Origin: Citrus sinensis
Lineage: Eukaryota; Streptophyta; Magnoliopsida; Sapindales; Rutaceae
NCBI RefSeq assembly: GCF_022201045.2
Contig: NC_068559.1
Span: 2,330,501-2,394,500, forward strand
DNA: 64,000 bases
Direction: 5' to 3'
The notes below the pieces were generated by a model. The model worked only from the letters and a program-made list of their open reading frames with translations. It was not told the origin of the DNA and did not search any database. Shown piece after piece: positions 63,502-64,000 of the stretch; position 1 is the first letter of the stretch, and every line of letters starts with the position of its first letter. A program made the translations under genes and the position numbers.

Positions 63502-64000
63502 TCAGGGTGTTTGGACATTAGATTCAGTTCCAGAAGATGCCCTGTTCTTCAACTCAGGTTGTTGAATTTGTTCTATCATTCTAACAACGTCATCCATTTT
63601 TGGCCTAGAGTCTGGGACCTTTGCTACACATGACAATGCAATCTGTAGCATCTGCACCATCTCCTCTTCAACATCTTGGTACTTCAGTAGCTCAACATCA
63701 AACACCTCGGCTGTCCATTCCTCGCGAACAACAGAACGGACCCATCTTGGAAGATCAACCACATCGTCATGGCCCGAGTGTTGGAGAGGGGCTTTGCCTG
63801 TCAGCATTTCCAGGAGGAGCACACCGAAGCTATAAACATCGGATTTTTGAGACGCTTTCCGGGTCTCAGTTACTTCTGGAGCACGGTACCCTATGGTTCG
63901 AGTTGCGGTTGTTGGGAAATTGATCAGATGAGCCAAGCCAACGTCAGATATGCAACCATTAAGGTCTTGGGTGAGTAGGACATTGGAGGATTTGATGTTG
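63502..64000 (-). CDS. LRR receptor-like kinase (LRR-III type), C-terminal kinase part, partial
   Basis: The frame is open from the right edge to the stop at 63502 (166 codons). It begins within subdomain VI ([15 protein letters not shown]). It then has SDVGL in place of the usual [52 protein letters not shown] and a C-terminal [14 protein letters not shown]. This is the layout of plant LRR-III receptor-like kinases such as the At5g58300 group, many of which are catalytically weak or inactive. The extracellular LRRs, membrane span and start lie beyond the window. No intron is seen in this part. Confidence 0.92.
   Translation of the reverse strand, partial: NIKSSNVLLTQDLNGCISDVGLAHLINFPTTATRTIGYRAPEVTETRKASQKSDVYSFGVLLLEMLTGKAPLQHSGHDDVVDLPRWVRSVVREEWTAEVFDVELLKYQDVEEEMVQMLQIALSCVAKVPDSRPKMDDVVRMIEQIQQPELKNRASSGTESNVQTP

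Noticed and set aside
1-64000. Search for tRNA, rRNA, CRISPR-like or prokaryotic operon features
   Set aside because: Nothing met the basic pattern; all coding content is plant nuclear or transposon-derived.

Overview
This is a nuclear window from a flowering plant. The genes are intron-rich with GT-AG (once GC-AG) junctions, the intergenic DNA is AT-rich, and there are many DNA-transposon relics. The families present (chloroplast ABC1 kinase, PHT1 phosphate transporter, EDR4-like, NETWORKED, S6K, h-type thioredoxin, MES methylesterase) point to a eudicot. A Citrus-like genome is my guess from the overall character; the sequence does not prove it. I saw no CRISPR, phage or bacterial content.

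Layout. 1-358 (-): 5' end of an unrecognised, possibly plastid, protein. 1283-13380 (-): 19-exon SHPRH-type SNF2/PHD/RING helicase. 14032-14949: hAT-like relic in the divergent promoter. 15196-17078 (+): EIF1AD-like protein. 17600-21193 (+): ABC1-like kinase. 22482-25874 (-): EDR4-like zinc-ribbon protein with a 38-residue tandem repeat. 28743-30042: two well-bounded MITEs, one hAT and one Mutator. 31336-33284 (-): NET4-like coiled-coil protein. 33285-41503: gene-poor and MITE-rich. 41504-45379 (+): MES17-like methylesterase. 46092-52985: a 6.9-kb Mutator-like element with 125-bp terminal inverted repeats. It carries a decayed transposase, a convergent decayed GRF zinc-finger gene, and a nested solo LTR. 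54152-56739 (+): ribosomal S6 kinase. 57434-59080 (-): PHT1 phosphate transporter. 59665-60529 (+): small GPI-anchor-type secreted protein. 61103-61856 (-): TRX h9-like thioredoxin. 63502-64000 (-): 3' end of an LRR receptor-like (pseudo)kinase.

The genes are an ordinary eukaryotic assortment, not an operon. Two links may be functional. PHT1 and the GPI-protein gene share a 584-bp divergent promoter holding a P1BS-type phosphate-starvation motif. The SHPRH and EIF1AD-like genes share a divergent promoter split by a transposon relic. I found no clearly new biological system. The most unusual items are the Mutator element's convergent transposase/GRF pair, the abbreviated NAB domain of the NET4-like protein, the EDR4-like repeat array, the GC-AG intron in the ABC1 kinase, the WCSPC thioredoxin active site, and the DVG in the terminal receptor kinase.

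Exon coordinates were set by hand from splice consensus, reading-phase continuity and family resemblance. For every multi-exon gene described as complete, the exon lengths sum to a whole number of codons.
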